Origin: JAUYQR01 sp031415015
Lineage (GTDB): Bacteria > Pseudomonadota > Alphaproteobacteria > Rhodobacterales > Rhodobacteraceae
Assembly (NCBI GenBank): GCA_031415015.1
Contig: JANOQT010000137.1
Span: forward strand, 1 to 14,305
Length of the DNA stretch: 14,305 nt
Direction of reading: 5' to 3'
Part shown: positions 1 through 8,289 of the stretch, piece after piece
How positions within the stretch are numbered: position 1 is the first letter of the stretch
Layout of the letters: every line of letters begins with the position of its first letter
Program-made: the position numbers and the translations under genes
Notes under the pieces: generated by a model
The model's database searches: none
What the model was told of the DNA's origin: nothing
What the model saw: only the letters and a program-made list of their open reading frames with translations

Positions 1-93
1 GTTCTGGTGGCGCGCGGCGCTGGCCCCGAAGCGGCGCTGGCCGCACTCAAAGCCTCGAACGGGGTCCTTGGCCCCGCGATGATGACGACCTGA
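1..93 (+). CDS. C-terminal fragment of an upstream gene, possibly MurQ-like
   Basis: An open frame enters from the left edge and ends at a TGA at 91-93, giving 30 residues that end GVLGPAMMTT. It lies 44 nt before the binding-protein gene on the same strand, so it probably belongs to the same operon. The pattern of a short Ala/Leu-rich helix, then Asn-Gly-Val, then a final Ala-Met helix loosely recalls the small C-terminal helical domain of N-acetylmuramate-6-phosphate etherases (MurQ). That would suit an amino-sugar operon. The similarity is weak and rests on memory; 30 residues are too few to name the gene. Confidence 0.55.
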   Translation, partial: VLVARGAGPEAALAALKASNGVLGPAMMTT

Positions 94-105
94 CCACATA
101 ACAAC

Positions 106-119
106 CGGGCAAAAGCCCG
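106..119 (+). repeat. Small intergenic hairpin
   Basis: CGGGC, an AAAA loop and GCCCG form a 5-bp stem between the upstream gene and the binding-protein gene. No T-run follows, so it is not a convincing terminator. It may protect the 5' end of a processed binding-protein transcript, but that is inference. Confidence 0.35.
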
Positions 120-137
120 CTCAACAGGGAGACTGCA

Positions 138-1388
138 ATGACCAAGACCTTCCGCATAGCACTTCTGACCAGCACATTGCTTGGGGGCATTGCCTCGGCG
201 CAGGATGTGACGTTGACCATCGAGTCGTGGCGCAACGACGACCTGACCATCTGGCAGGATACGATCATCCCGGCGTTCGAAGCACAGAACCCGGGCATCA
301 AGGTGGTCTTCGCGCCGACCGCACCGGCCGAATACAACGCCGCCCTGAACTCCAAACTCGACGCCGGTTCTGCGGGCGATCTGATCACCTGCCGCCCCTT
401 CGACGCCTCGCTGGCGCTGTATGACGCGGGTCATCTGGCCGATTTGTCGGGCCTCGCCTCGATGGCCAACTTTTCGCCCGTCGCGAAATCGGCCTGGCAG
501 ACCGATGACGGCGCGGCCACCTTCTGCGTGCCGATGGCATCGGTGATCCACGGCTTCATCTACAACAAGGACGCCTTTGACGCGCTGGGCATCGCGGTGC
601 CGACGACGAACGAAGAGTTCTACGCCGCTCTCGACAAGATCAAGGCGGACGGCACCTACATCCCGATGGCGATGGGCACCAACGACCAGTGGGAAGCCGC
701 CACGATGGGCTACAACAACATCGGGCCGAACTTCTGGAAGGGCGAAGAGGGCCGTCTGGCGCTGATCAAGGGCGAACAGAAGCTGACCGATCCGCAGTGG
801 GTTGCACCCTACGCCGAACTGGCGAAGTGGAAGGACTACCTCGGCGACGGGTTCGAGGCGCAGACCTACCCGGACAGCCAGAACCTGTTCACCCTTGGCC
901 GTGCTGCCGTCTACCCAGCCGGTTCGTGGGAAATATCGGGCTTCAACACGCAAGCGACGTTCAAGATGGGGGCCTTTCCGCCGCCGGTACAGGCCGCCGG
1001 GGACACCTGCTACATCTCGGATCACACCGACATCGCCATCGGCATGAACGCCAAGTCGCCGAATGCCGAACAGGCGAAAGTGTTCCTGGACTGGGTCGGC
1101 AGCCCTGAGTTTGCCACGATGTACGCCAACGCCCTGCCCGGCTTCTTCAGCCTGAACTCCACCCCGGTGGAGATGCAGGACCCGCTGGCGCAGGAATTCG
1201 TCTCCTGGCGCGGCAAGTGCCAGTCGACGATCCGGTCCACCTACCAGATCCTGTCGCGCGGCACCCCGAACCTGGAAAACGAAACGTGGAACGCCAGTGC
1301 GAACGTGATCAAGGGCACCGAGACGCCGGAAGCTGCGGGTGCGCGGCTGCAGGAAGGTCTGGCAAGCTGGTACGCACCGCAGAAGTGA
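138..1388 (+). CDS. Carbohydrate ABC transporter periplasmic substrate-binding protein
   Basis: This is the extracytoplasmic sugar receptor of a CUT1-type importer (SBP_bac_1 / UgpB-MalE group), 416 aa, a usual length. Residues 1-21 form a Sec signal peptide: a basic start, a hydrophobic core and an ASA|Q cleavage site. The mature N-terminus (VTLTIESW, then a PGIKVVF segment) has the typical family 1 pattern. AGGGAG at 126-131 precedes the ATG by 6 nt. It is the first complete gene of the transporter set and is separated from the permease genes by a hairpin, as is common for highly expressed receptors. The mature protein has four cysteines (85, 130, 291, 361), enough for two disulfides in the periplasm. 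By analogy with similarly ordered loci the ligand may be N-acetylglucosamine or another amino sugar. The sequence alone does not settle this. Confidence 0.92.
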   Translation: MTKTFRIALLTSTLLGGIASAQDVTLTIESWRNDDLTIWQDTIIPAFEAQNPGIKVVFAPTAPAEYNAALNSKLDAGSAGDLITCRPFDASLALYDAGHLADLSGLASMANFSPVAKSAWQTDDGAATFCVPMASVIHGFIYNKDAFDALGIAVPTTNEEFYAALDKIKADGTYIPMAMGTNDQWEAATMGYNNIGPNFWKGEEGRLALIKGEQKLTDPQWVAPYAELAKWKDYLGDGFEAQTYPDSQNLFTLGRAAVYPAGSWEISGFNTQATFKMGAFPPPVQAAGDTCYISDHTDIAIGMNAKSPNAEQAKVFLDWVGSPEFATMYANALPGFFSLNSTPVEMQDPLAQEFVSWRGKCQSTIRSTYQILSRGTPNLENETWNASANVIKGTETPEAAGARLQEGLASWYAPQK

Positions 1389-1402
1389 TTTCTGCCTGAA
1401 AG

Positions 1403-1458
1403 CTCCGGGGGGCTTCGCGCCCCCCGGACCCCCTGCGGGATATTTACAGACAGATGAA
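1403..1458 (+). repeat. Intergenic hairpin with conserved tail, Rhodobacteraceae-type dispersed repeat
   Basis: TCCGGGGGGC (1404-1413), a TTCGC loop and GCCCCCCGGA (1419-1428) form a perfect 10-bp GC stem. It is followed by CCCCCTGCGGGATATTT and an A/G-rich stretch ending in ATGAAAG. From memory, this hairpin plus GGACCCCC...GGATATTT pattern is a frequent intergenic repeat in Rhodobacteraceae genomes. It sits between the receptor gene and the first permease gene, where a stable 3' hairpin would favour receptor mRNA over permease mRNA. Confidence 0.6.
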
Positions 1459-1469
1459 AGGGAAAGGAC

Positions 1470-2387
1470 ATGGCTTTACGCAAGCCCGTGCGCTGGCACA
1501 TCGCCGTGTTTCTGGCCCCGGCGGTGCTGGTCTACACCGCGATCATGATCATCCCGTTGTTCGGGACGCTGAACCTGTCCTTGTTCAATGAGGACGGTGA
1601 CGTGCGGATGTTCGTCGGCCTTGCGAACTTTGCCACGCTGTTTGGCGACCCGCGCTGGTCCGGGCAATTCTGGAACGCCTTGGGCAACAACGCCTGGTTC
1701 TTTCTGATCCATATGTTGGTCCAGAACCCGATCGGCATCGCCCTGGCCGCGATCCTTTCCACCCCAAAGCTGCGCATGGCCGCCTTTTACCGCACCGCGA
1801 TCTTCATCCCGACGATCCTGAGCTTCGTTATCGTCGGCTTCGTGTGGAAGCTGATCCTGTCGCCGATCTGGGGCATCGCGCCCGGGATGCTGGATTTTGT
1901 CGGGCTGAAAAGCCTGTTCGCCCCCTGGCTGGGCAAAGAGGAATATGCGCTGACCACGCTGGCCCTGATTTCGGTCTGGCAGTTCGTCGGGATTCCGATG
2001 GTGCTGATCTATGCAGCACTCCTCAGCATCCCTGACGAGGTGCTGGAGGCCGCAGAGATGGACGGCATCACCGGCTGGTCGCAGTTCTGGAAGATCAAGC
2101 TACCGCTGATCCTGCCCGCCATCGGCATCATCTCGATCCTGACCTTCGTCGGCAATTTCAACGCGTTCGATCTGATCTATGTGGCGCAAGGCGCGCTGGC
2201 GGGGCCGGATTTCAGCACCGATATTCTGGGCACGTTCCTTTACCGCACTTTCTTTGGTTTTCAGCTGCAACTTGGCGACCCCTATATGGGATCGGCGATT
2301 GCCGGGGCGATGTTCGGGATCATCCTGCTGGGGGTCTGCGTCTATCTGTTCGGCATCCAGACCCGGCTCAGAAGGTACCAGTTCTGA
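1470..2387 (+). CDS. Sugar ABC transporter inner-membrane permease 1 (MalF/UgpA type)
   Basis: This 305-aa integral membrane protein forms half of the translocation channel. About six hydrophobic segments are visible, starting near residues 11-33 and ending near 275-296. The cytoplasmic EAA loop that docks on the ATPase is clear at about residues 193-213: EAAEMDGITG followed by the conserved LP at 211-212. Length and topology match the BPD_transp_1 family. AAGGG at 1458-1462 lies 7 nt before the ATG, just at the end of the upstream repeat. Its TGA shares a base with the ATG of the next permease (TGATG at 2385-2389), so the two subunits are probably translationally coupled and made in equal amounts. 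Confidence 0.93.
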   Translation: MALRKPVRWHIAVFLAPAVLVYTAIMIIPLFGTLNLSLFNEDGDVRMFVGLANFATLFGDPRWSGQFWNALGNNAWFFLIHMLVQNPIGIALAAILSTPKLRMAAFYRTAIFIPTILSFVIVGFVWKLILSPIWGIAPGMLDFVGLKSLFAPWLGKEEYALTTLALISVWQFVGIPMVLIYAALLSIPDEVLEAAEMDGITGWSQFWKIKLPLILPAIGIISILTFVGNFNAFDLIYVAQGALAGPDFSTDILGTFLYRTFFGFQLQLGDPYMGSAIAGAMFGIILLGVCVYLFGIQTRLRRYQF

Positions 2388-3223
2388 TGGCCGCCCGCAT
2401 GTCCACAGGTCGCACAATTGCCGCCCATGCGGCGCTGATCACCTATACCCTGATCGCGCTGTTCCCGGTTTTCGTGATCGTCATCAACAGCTTCAAATCC
2501 CGCAAGGCGATCTTTGCCGATCCGCTGGCGCTGCCCGTGCCCGGCAATTTCGATCTGATCGGGTATCAGACCGTGATGAAGCAGGGCGATTTCTTCCTGT
2601 ACTTCCAGAACTCGATGATCGTCACGGTGGCCTCGCTGTTCTTCGTGCTGCTGTTCGGCGCGATGGCGGCTTTTGCCCTGTCCGAATACCGCTTCAAGGG
2701 CAACACGCTGATGGGCCTGTATCTGGCGCTTGGCATCATGATCCCGATCCGACTGGGCACCGTGGCCATCCTGCAAATGATGGTCGCCAGCGGACTTGTG
2801 AACACCCTGACAGCGCTGATCCTGGTCTACAGCGCGCAAGGCCTGCCTCTGGCGGTGTTCATTTTGGCCGAGTTCATGCGCAACGTGTCGGACGATCTGA
2901 AGAACGCGGGCCGCATCGACGGTCTGTCAGAATACGCGATCTTCTTTACCCTCGTTCTGCCCCTGGTCCGCCCCGCCATGGCCACCGTCGCCGTCTTCAC
3001 CATGATCCCGATCTGGAACGACCTGTGGTTTCCGCTGATCCTTGCCCCAAGCGAGGAGGTGAAGACCATCACCCTTGGCAGCCAGGTGTTCATCGGCCAG
3101 TTTGTCACCAACTGGAACGCGGTGCTGGCGGCCCTCAGCCTCGCCATCGTGCCGGTTCTCATCATGTACCTGATCTTTTCGCGGCAGTTGATCCGCGGCA
3201 TCACCGCAGGAGCCGTCAAATGA
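2387..3223 (+). CDS. Sugar ABC transporter inner-membrane permease 2 (MalG/UgpE type)
   Basis: This 278-aa second permease pairs with the preceding one. It has six predicted membrane spans, the first near residues 15-34. Its EAA-type loop is at about residues 168-192, ending in RIDGLSEYAIF and a conserved LP. The first part is divergent: the usual EAA triplet is replaced by LKNAG, whereas permease 1 keeps EAA. Such asymmetry is common in heterodimeric CUT1 permeases. The start overlaps the permease 1 stop by 1 nt, with GAAGGT about 11 nt upstream. Its stop overlaps the next gene as ATGA at 3220-3223, so the operon is tightly packed. Confidence 0.93.
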   Translation: MAARMSTGRTIAAHAALITYTLIALFPVFVIVINSFKSRKAIFADPLALPVPGNFDLIGYQTVMKQGDFFLYFQNSMIVTVASLFFVLLFGAMAAFALSEYRFKGNTLMGLYLALGIMIPIRLGTVAILQMMVASGLVNTLTALILVYSAQGLPLAVFILAEFMRNVSDDLKNAGRIDGLSEYAIFFTLVLPLVRPAMATVAVFTMIPIWNDLWFPLILAPSEEVKTITLGSQVFIGQFVTNWNAVLAALSLAIVPVLIMYLIFSRQLIRGITAGAVK

Positions 3224-4242
3224 TCCGGGTCATGGTCGCAGGCCTCGGCAACATGGGGCGCAGCCACGCGCTGGCATATCACCGCGATCCGGCGTTCGAG
3301 TTGGTGGGGTTGGTGAACCGAAGCTCGCCGACGCTAGACCCGGCACTGGCCGGCTATCCCGTTACGCCGGATTTTCATGAGGCGTTGACCCGCCTGAAGC
3401 CCGATCTCGTCTGCGTTTCCACCTATTCCGACAGCCATGCCGGTTATGCCATAGCGGCGATGCAGGCAGGGGCGGATGTGTTTGTTGAAAAGCCCCTCGC
3501 CACCACAGTTGCCGATGCGCGCCGGGTAGCTGATGCGGCCACGCGGTTGGGGCGCAAGGTCGTGGTCGGTTACATCCTGCGGCATCATCCCTCATGGATC
3601 CGCCTGATCGAAGAGGCGCGCGCCTTGGGCGGGCCCTATGTGTTCCGCCTGAACCTCAACCAGCAATCCTCCGGCCCCACTTGGGAGGTCCACAAGGCGC
3701 TGATGCAGACCACCTCGCCGATCGTCGATTGCGGCGTCCACTACGTCGACGTGATGTGCCAGATCACCGATGCCAAACCGGTAGAGGTGCGCGGCATGGG
3801 CCTGCGCCTGTCGAACGAGATCGCACCGGATATGTACAACTACGGCCATTTCCAGGTGCTGTTCGATGACGGTTCTTTGGGTTGGTACGAGGCGGGCTGG
3901 GGCCCGATGATGTCCAACACCGCATTCTTCGTGAAGGACGTGGTCAGCCCCAATGGTGCGGTGTCGATCCGGATGCCGGAGGATGCCCGGTCCGACGATG
4001 TGGATACCCACACCAAAACCTCGATGTTGCGGATTCATCGAGTGGGGCAGCCCAATCAAGACGTGTCGATGGCCGACGAGCCCGGCCATCAAGAGCTGTG
4101 CGAACGCGAACAGGCCTTCATGGCCCGCGCTATTCTGGAAAACCTCGACCTGACCCGACACCTGAACGACGCCGTGCAATCGCTCGCCATCTGCCTTGCC
4201 GCGGACGAAAGCGTCCGCTCTGGAAATCCTGTGAAATTGTGA
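3220..4242 (+). CDS. Gfo/Idh/MocA family NAD(P)-dependent oxidoreductase
   Basis: A 340-aa cytoplasmic sugar dehydrogenase. The N-terminal Rossmann fold starts with VAGLGNMG (6-13), the dinucleotide-binding glycine loop. EKP at 90-92 is the hallmark Lys of the family. DCGVHYVD at 170-177 supplies the D...H..D pattern of the catalytic region. The remainder is the mixed beta-sheet substrate and dimerisation domain. The frame stays open far upstream inside permease 2, but the ATG at 3220 is right: AGGAG sits at 3208-3212, 7 nt before it, and the protein starts exactly at the first Rossmann strand. It overlaps permease 2 by ATGA and lies 6 nt before the ATPase gene. Its place inside the transporter operon suggests it acts on the imported sugar or a derivative. 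The exact reaction is unknown. Confidence 0.92.
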   Translation: MIRVMVAGLGNMGRSHALAYHRDPAFELVGLVNRSSPTLDPALAGYPVTPDFHEALTRLKPDLVCVSTYSDSHAGYAIAAMQAGADVFVEKPLATTVADARRVADAATRLGRKVVVGYILRHHPSWIRLIEEARALGGPYVFRLNLNQQSSGPTWEVHKALMQTTSPIVDCGVHYVDVMCQITDAKPVEVRGMGLRLSNEIAPDMYNYGHFQVLFDDGSLGWYEAGWGPMMSNTAFFVKDVVSPNGAVSIRMPEDARSDDVDTHTKTSMLRIHRVGQPNQDVSMADEPGHQELCEREQAFMARAILENLDLTRHLNDAVQSLAICLAADESVRSGNPVKL

Positions 4243-4248
4243 GGTGCC

Positions 4249-5250
<1,002 letters not shown>

Positions 5251-5262
<12 letters not shown>

Positions 5263-5278
5263 CCTGCCGCACGACGGC
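5251..5278 (+). terminator. Inverted repeat at the end of the transporter operon, candidate transcript end
   Basis: GCCGTCG (5251-5257) and CGACGGC (5272-5278) are a perfect 7-bp inverted repeat with a 14-nt loop spanning the ATPase stop codon. There is no T-run after it, so it is not a classical intrinsic terminator. It may instead mark or stabilise the 3' end of the operon transcript. Confidence 0.3.
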
Positions 5279-5334
5279 GAAGAAATCTCCGATACCTCCG
5301 AATAATCCCCGGCGCTGCGGCGTTGGGTAAGGGA

Positions 5335-5365
5335 TGGCGCTCGGGACAGTCCCACCCATGCGCCA
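5335..5365. promoter_or_regulatory. Nested palindrome upstream of the TPR gene, possible operator or 5' leader hairpin
   Basis: TGGCGC (5335-5340) pairs with GCGCCA (5360-5365). Nested inside is the 11-bp palindrome GGGACAGTCCC (5343-5353). It lies 49-79 nt before the TPR start in the only sizeable non-coding gap before the sigma-factor group. It could be a regulator-binding site or a leader hairpin. I see no confident -35/-10 pair here. Confidence 0.35.
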
Positions 5366-5413
5366 GACGGTTGCAGATAAGCATTCAAACCCAAACCACA
5401 GGACCACAACCCA

Positions 5414-5956
5414 ATGAAACACATCACATTTATTGCCGTGGCGATGGCCGCAACCTCCATCGCCACCTTCTCTTTCGCCGCCGGATCGGATTCGACCGAA
5501 CCGCCGGTCAAGACCGAGACCACGCAGGTCTGCAAGGACGGACAGGTGTTCGACGAAAAGACGCAGAAATGCCTCGACGTCGAGGGTGCCGCGCTGACAG
5601 ACGATCAGATCTACACCGCCGCGCGCGAGCTGGCTTACGACGGCCAGTATGACAACGCGCTGCGCGTTCTGGCGGCGGCGGAAAACCAGAACGACCCGCG
5701 CATCCTGAACTACAAGGGCTTTGCCAACCGCAAGGCGGGCCGCGTCGCCGAGGGGATGGAATACTATCAGGCTGCACTGAAGATCGACCCCGACTACATC
5801 CTCGCCCGGTCCTACATGGGGCAAGCGCTGATCGCTGACGGCAATGTGGACGGTGCCCGCGCGCAGCTGACCGAAATCGCGGCACGGGGCGGGGCCGACA
5901 CCTGGGCCTACGCCGCGCTGGAACAGGCGCTGGCAGGTAATGCAACGGATTGGTGA
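5414..5956 (+). CDS. Exported TPR-repeat protein
   Basis: A 180-aa protein with a Sec signal peptide (hydrophobic residues 5-22, cleavage after FSFA), so probably periplasmic. A short segment with two cysteines (C40 and C53, CKDGQVFDEKTQKC) could form a disulfide loop. It is followed by helical repeats: a partial one at about 63-91, a clear TPR at 97-128 (Y100, G102, A104, G109, Y117, A121, P126) and another at about 130-160. TPRs bind proteins, so a scaffold role is likely, but no function is known to me. A weak AGGA about 10 nt upstream supports the start. It precedes the ECF sigma and anti-sigma genes on the same strand and may feed an envelope signal to them. A hairpin separates it from the sigma gene. 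Confidence 0.85.
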   Translation: MKHITFIAVAMAATSIATFSFAAGSDSTEPPVKTETTQVCKDGQVFDEKTQKCLDVEGAALTDDQIYTAARELAYDGQYDNALRVLAAAENQNDPRILNYKGFANRKAGRVAEGMEYYQAALKIDPDYILARSYMGQALIADGNVDGARAQLTEIAARGGADTWAYAALEQALAGNATDW

Positions 5957-5984
5957 CATACGCCTGGCACGGGCATTCGCGTTT

Positions 5985-6007
5985 CCGCCGGCCCAAAGGG
6001 TCGGCGG
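5985..6007 (+). terminator. Strong hairpin between TPR and sigma genes, possible terminator or attenuator
   Basis: CCGCCGGCCC (5985-5994), loop AAA and GGGTCGGCGG (5998-6007) form a 10-bp stem with one G-U pair. It is followed by TTGCGTCTTT, a broken T-rich stretch. It lies 29 nt after the TPR stop and about 80 nt before the sigma start. It could end most TPR transcripts and let only some reach the sigma gene. Confidence 0.45.
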
Positions 6008-6086
6008 TTGCGTCTTTCCGGTGGATCATGTTCATCTGTTCCGTGCCGAACCGCCCGCCGCATTCCATGGCCGGAAAGACCGTACC

Positions 6087-6611
6087 GTGATCGACCTCGT
6101 TCAGTTCCGCAAAGATCTGGTGGGCCTGCTGCCGCGCCTGCGCCGCTTTGCGCTGTCCCTGACGCGCAGCCGCGATGACGGCGACGATCTGGTGCAGGCC
6201 GCCTGCGAACGCGCCATCCTGCGCGCCGGGCAATGGCAGGCGGGCACCCGGCTGGACAGCTGGCTTTTCACCATGATGCGCAACATCTGGGTCTCCGAGA
6301 TGCGCAGCCGCCGGGTCCGACTGGGGCAAGGTCACGTCGATGCCTCTGCCACGGACGAGCTGTCCACGCCCATCGGTGCCGCCGATCACATCTACGGCAA
6401 TCAGCTGATCGCCATGGTGATGTCGCTGCCCGAAAGCCTAAGTGCATGTTTGCTATTGGTGTCGGTCGAAGGTCATTCCTATCAGGAAGCCGCCGATATC
6501 CTTGATATCCCGATCGGCACGGTGATGAGCCGGATGTCACGGGCCCGCCAGTTGATGAAAGAGGTGTTGGCTGATGCAAAGGGCTCGGTCAAAGGGATGA
6601 AAGTGCAATGA
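6087..6611 (+). CDS. RNA polymerase ECF sigma factor
   Basis: A 174-aa sigma-70 family factor of the ECF (group 4) class, which directs RNA polymerase to alternative promoters. Region 2 spans about residues 8-76, with DDLVQAACERA (region 2.2, from residue 33) and the core-contacting LDSWLFTMMRN. Region 4 spans about 113-162, with SYQEAADILDIP and the DNA-binding helix GTVMSRMSRAR. Regions 1 and 3 are absent, as expected. The GTG at 6087 is preferred because GGAAAG lies 8 nt upstream and the protein then starts at the sigma fold. An in-frame ATG at 5940 would overlap the TPR gene and add 49 residues, encoded partly by a hairpin, with no sigma similarity. The stop overlaps the anti-sigma ATG (ATGA), so the pair is translationally coupled. 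Confidence 0.92.
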   Translation: MIDLVQFRKDLVGLLPRLRRFALSLTRSRDDGDDLVQAACERAILRAGQWQAGTRLDSWLFTMMRNIWVSEMRSRRVRLGQGHVDASATDELSTPIGAADHIYGNQLIAMVMSLPESLSACLLLVSVEGHSYQEAADILDIPIGTVMSRMSRARQLMKEVLADAKGSVKGMKVQ

Positions 6612-7402
6612 CCACCGCCCCGGACCTTGCCACGCGCCTTAGCGCCTACCGCGACGGCGAACTGCCCGAAGCCGAGGCGCGCGCGGTTGCAGCGCTGTTG
6701 GCAAGGGTTCCTGCGGTGCAGGCCGAGTATGACGCGCTGCTGCGCACCGATGATGCCATCGGCAAGGCCTTTGCCGCGATGCTGCACGATACTGTGCCCG
6801 ACGATATGGTTCGGTCACTCGGGCAGGCGCCCTTGGCGCCCCTGCCCGCCAACATCCCCTCCGCGCCGCGTTGGGGCATGGCATTGGCCGCGTCGGTGGC
6901 GCTGCTGATGATCGGCGGGGCGGGTGGGTCTTACCTGACGCGACAAATGGCGCCACCGCAGCAACTGGCCGTCGGCTGGCTGGATCAGGTTGCCGAATAC
7001 CATCAGGTCTATGCGTCCCAGGGCCGTCATCTGGTCGAGGTTCCGGCCTCGGACAAGGCGCATCTGGAGAGCTGGCTTTCCGCACAGACCGGTGTCACCT
7101 TCACGGCGCCCGACCTGTCTGCCAGCGGGCTGACCTTTCAGGGCGCGCGGCTGCTGGTCGCGTCGGGCAAACCGGTCGCGCAGCTGATGTACACCGACGC
7201 GGCAGGGCAGGTGATCGCCCTGTGCTTCATGGCGGGCGGCGATGCGGCACTGGATGACGGGCTCAGCCCCTTTGCCACCCGGCAGTTCGGCTCCGTGGAC
7301 ATGGTCAGCTGGAAAAGCCGCGATGCGTCTTACGTTGTGGTCGGCCCCAAGGGTGCTACCGGCCTTGATGCCATCGCCAAAGCCGCAGCCGTGACGCTTT
7401 AA
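6608..7402 (+). CDS. Membrane anti-sigma factor
   Basis: A 264-aa protein overlapping the ECF sigma gene by 4 nt, the standard place for its anti-sigma. The cytoplasmic N-terminus carries the common LSAYRDGELP motif (11-20) of anti-sigma helical domains but lacks the HxxxCxxC zinc motif. One membrane helix is predicted at about 88-110, placing the C-terminal 150 residues in the periplasm as a sensor or protease-regulated domain. By family logic it would hold the sigma factor at the membrane until an envelope signal releases it. The signal is unknown; the exported TPR protein next door is a candidate partner. The TAA at 7400-7402 overlaps the stop of the opposing gene. Confidence 0.87.
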   Translation: MTTAPDLATRLSAYRDGELPEAEARAVAALLARVPAVQAEYDALLRTDDAIGKAFAAMLHDTVPDDMVRSLGQAPLAPLPANIPSAPRWGMALAASVALLMIGGAGGSYLTRQMAPPQQLAVGWLDQVAEYHQVYASQGRHLVEVPASDKAHLESWLSAQTGVTFTAPDLSASGLTFQGARLLVASGKPVAQLMYTDAAGQVIALCFMAGGDAALDDGLSPFATRQFGSVDMVSWKSRDASYVVVGPKGATGLDAIAKAAAVTL

Positions 7403-8271
7403 CCCCGAACCGCGTTCCAGGCGCGCAGCACTGGCAGCGTCGCGTCGCCCTCTGTCACGCCCAGCAAGACCCCACCCTCGGCTCGCGCCACCAACAGGCT
7501 GTGCCCCTCGGACAGGGCCGCGCCTAGCACCAGGCACACCGGCCCTTCGGGCGCGTCCGACAGCTGATCCAGCTGCCGGTCCAGCGCGTCGCCTTCGTCA
7601 TCCAGAAAGCCGCTCAGGTGCGACACCATCTCGTCCGGGCCAGAGGTCGCGCCGTCCGCAGAACCGCCAACGATCAGCCAGGCCATCATCCCCTCACCCA
7701 TCGCGGCAGCGAAAGCAGTCAGGTATCCCCCGGCAACGGAAGGTGGGGCCTTGATTGCAGGCGGCGCCTGGACTGGCGCTGGCACTGGCTCCGGTTCCGC
7801 TTCCGGGGCGGGATCTGTCGCCAAGGCATTCAACTCGATCAGCAAAAGATCCGCAAGCAGCGCCACCGGCAGCCCGACGCTCATCCCCGCGCCATCACGG
7901 CTCATCGGGCCGGACACCACCCGCAACTCCTGCCGTGGCAGGGCAAACGCCTGCAACAGCTTGATCAGATCGTCCTTGTGTTCATCTTCCAGCGCGTCGG
8001 CGGCAAGGCAGGCCTCGGCATTGCTCAATCCGGTCACCGCCGTCAGCCGCAGGACCCGCCGCCCCGCTACATCCAGCGCCAGACTGGTCCCGCCATCGGT
8101 TTCAAACTGCAAAGACCGTCCCAGAACTGTCTCGTTCACTTCGCGCAAAAGCGCCGTCAGGGCACTATCCGTCGACGCACCGGCAATCACCCGTGCCCCC
8201 CCCGGCGCAAGCCGAGAGGCTGTCTGCAGCGACTGCAAACGCGAAAAGACTGGAACCATTCCTTTTTTCAA
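7399..8271 (-). CDS. Two-domain protein with a Pro/Glu linker and a roadblock-like C-terminus
   Basis: A 290-aa protein I do not recognise as a named gene. Residues 25-150 are a mixed alpha/beta domain of unknown kind. Residues 152-178 are a flexible Pro/Glu/Ala linker. Residues 182-290 show the strand-strand-helix-three-strand-helix order expected of roadblock/LC7 domains (AWLIVGGSADGATSG, a long helix 213-237, then VCLVLG, HSLLVARAEGGVLLGV and a final helix). Roadblock proteins often act as GTPase partners (MglB with MglA), which fits the three GTPase genes upstream. The start is uncertain. TTG at 8271 has a weak AGGGG 12 nt upstream; the in-frame ATG at 8259 has GGA directly against it, which is poor spacing. 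It is the last gene of the minus-strand cluster, 18 nt after its neighbour. It overlaps the anti-sigma gene tail to tail by 4 bp. Confidence 0.72.
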   Translation of the reverse strand: MKKGMVPVFSRLQSLQTASRLAPGGARVIAGASTDSALTALLREVNETVLGRSLQFETDGGTSLALDVAGRRVLRLTAVTGLSNAEACLAADALEDEHKDDLIKLLQAFALPRQELRVVSGPMSRDGAGMSVGLPVALLADLLLIELNALATDPAPEAEPEPVPAPVQAPPAIKAPPSVAGGYLTAFAAAMGEGMMAWLIVGGSADGATSGPDEMVSHLSGFLDDEGDALDRQLDQLSDAPEGPVCLVLGAALSEGHSLLVARAEGGVLLGVTEGDATLPVLRAWNAVRG

Positions 8272-8289
8272 TAGCTTGACCGACCCCTG

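Noticed and set aside
2179..4242. Longer version of the Gfo/Idh gene starting inside permease 1
   Set aside because: The extra 347 codons are a shadow of the permease genes. The Rossmann fold begins at the ATG at 3220, which has a good AGGAG site.
5940..6086. Upstream ATG extension of the ECF sigma factor
   Set aside because: It would overlap the TPR gene and translate through a strong hairpin into residues unlike any sigma factor. The GTG at 6087 has a ribosome site and starts the fold.
7380..7420. Shared bidirectional terminator between the convergent genes
   Set aside because: The two stop codons overlap and no stem-loop with a T-run is visible there.
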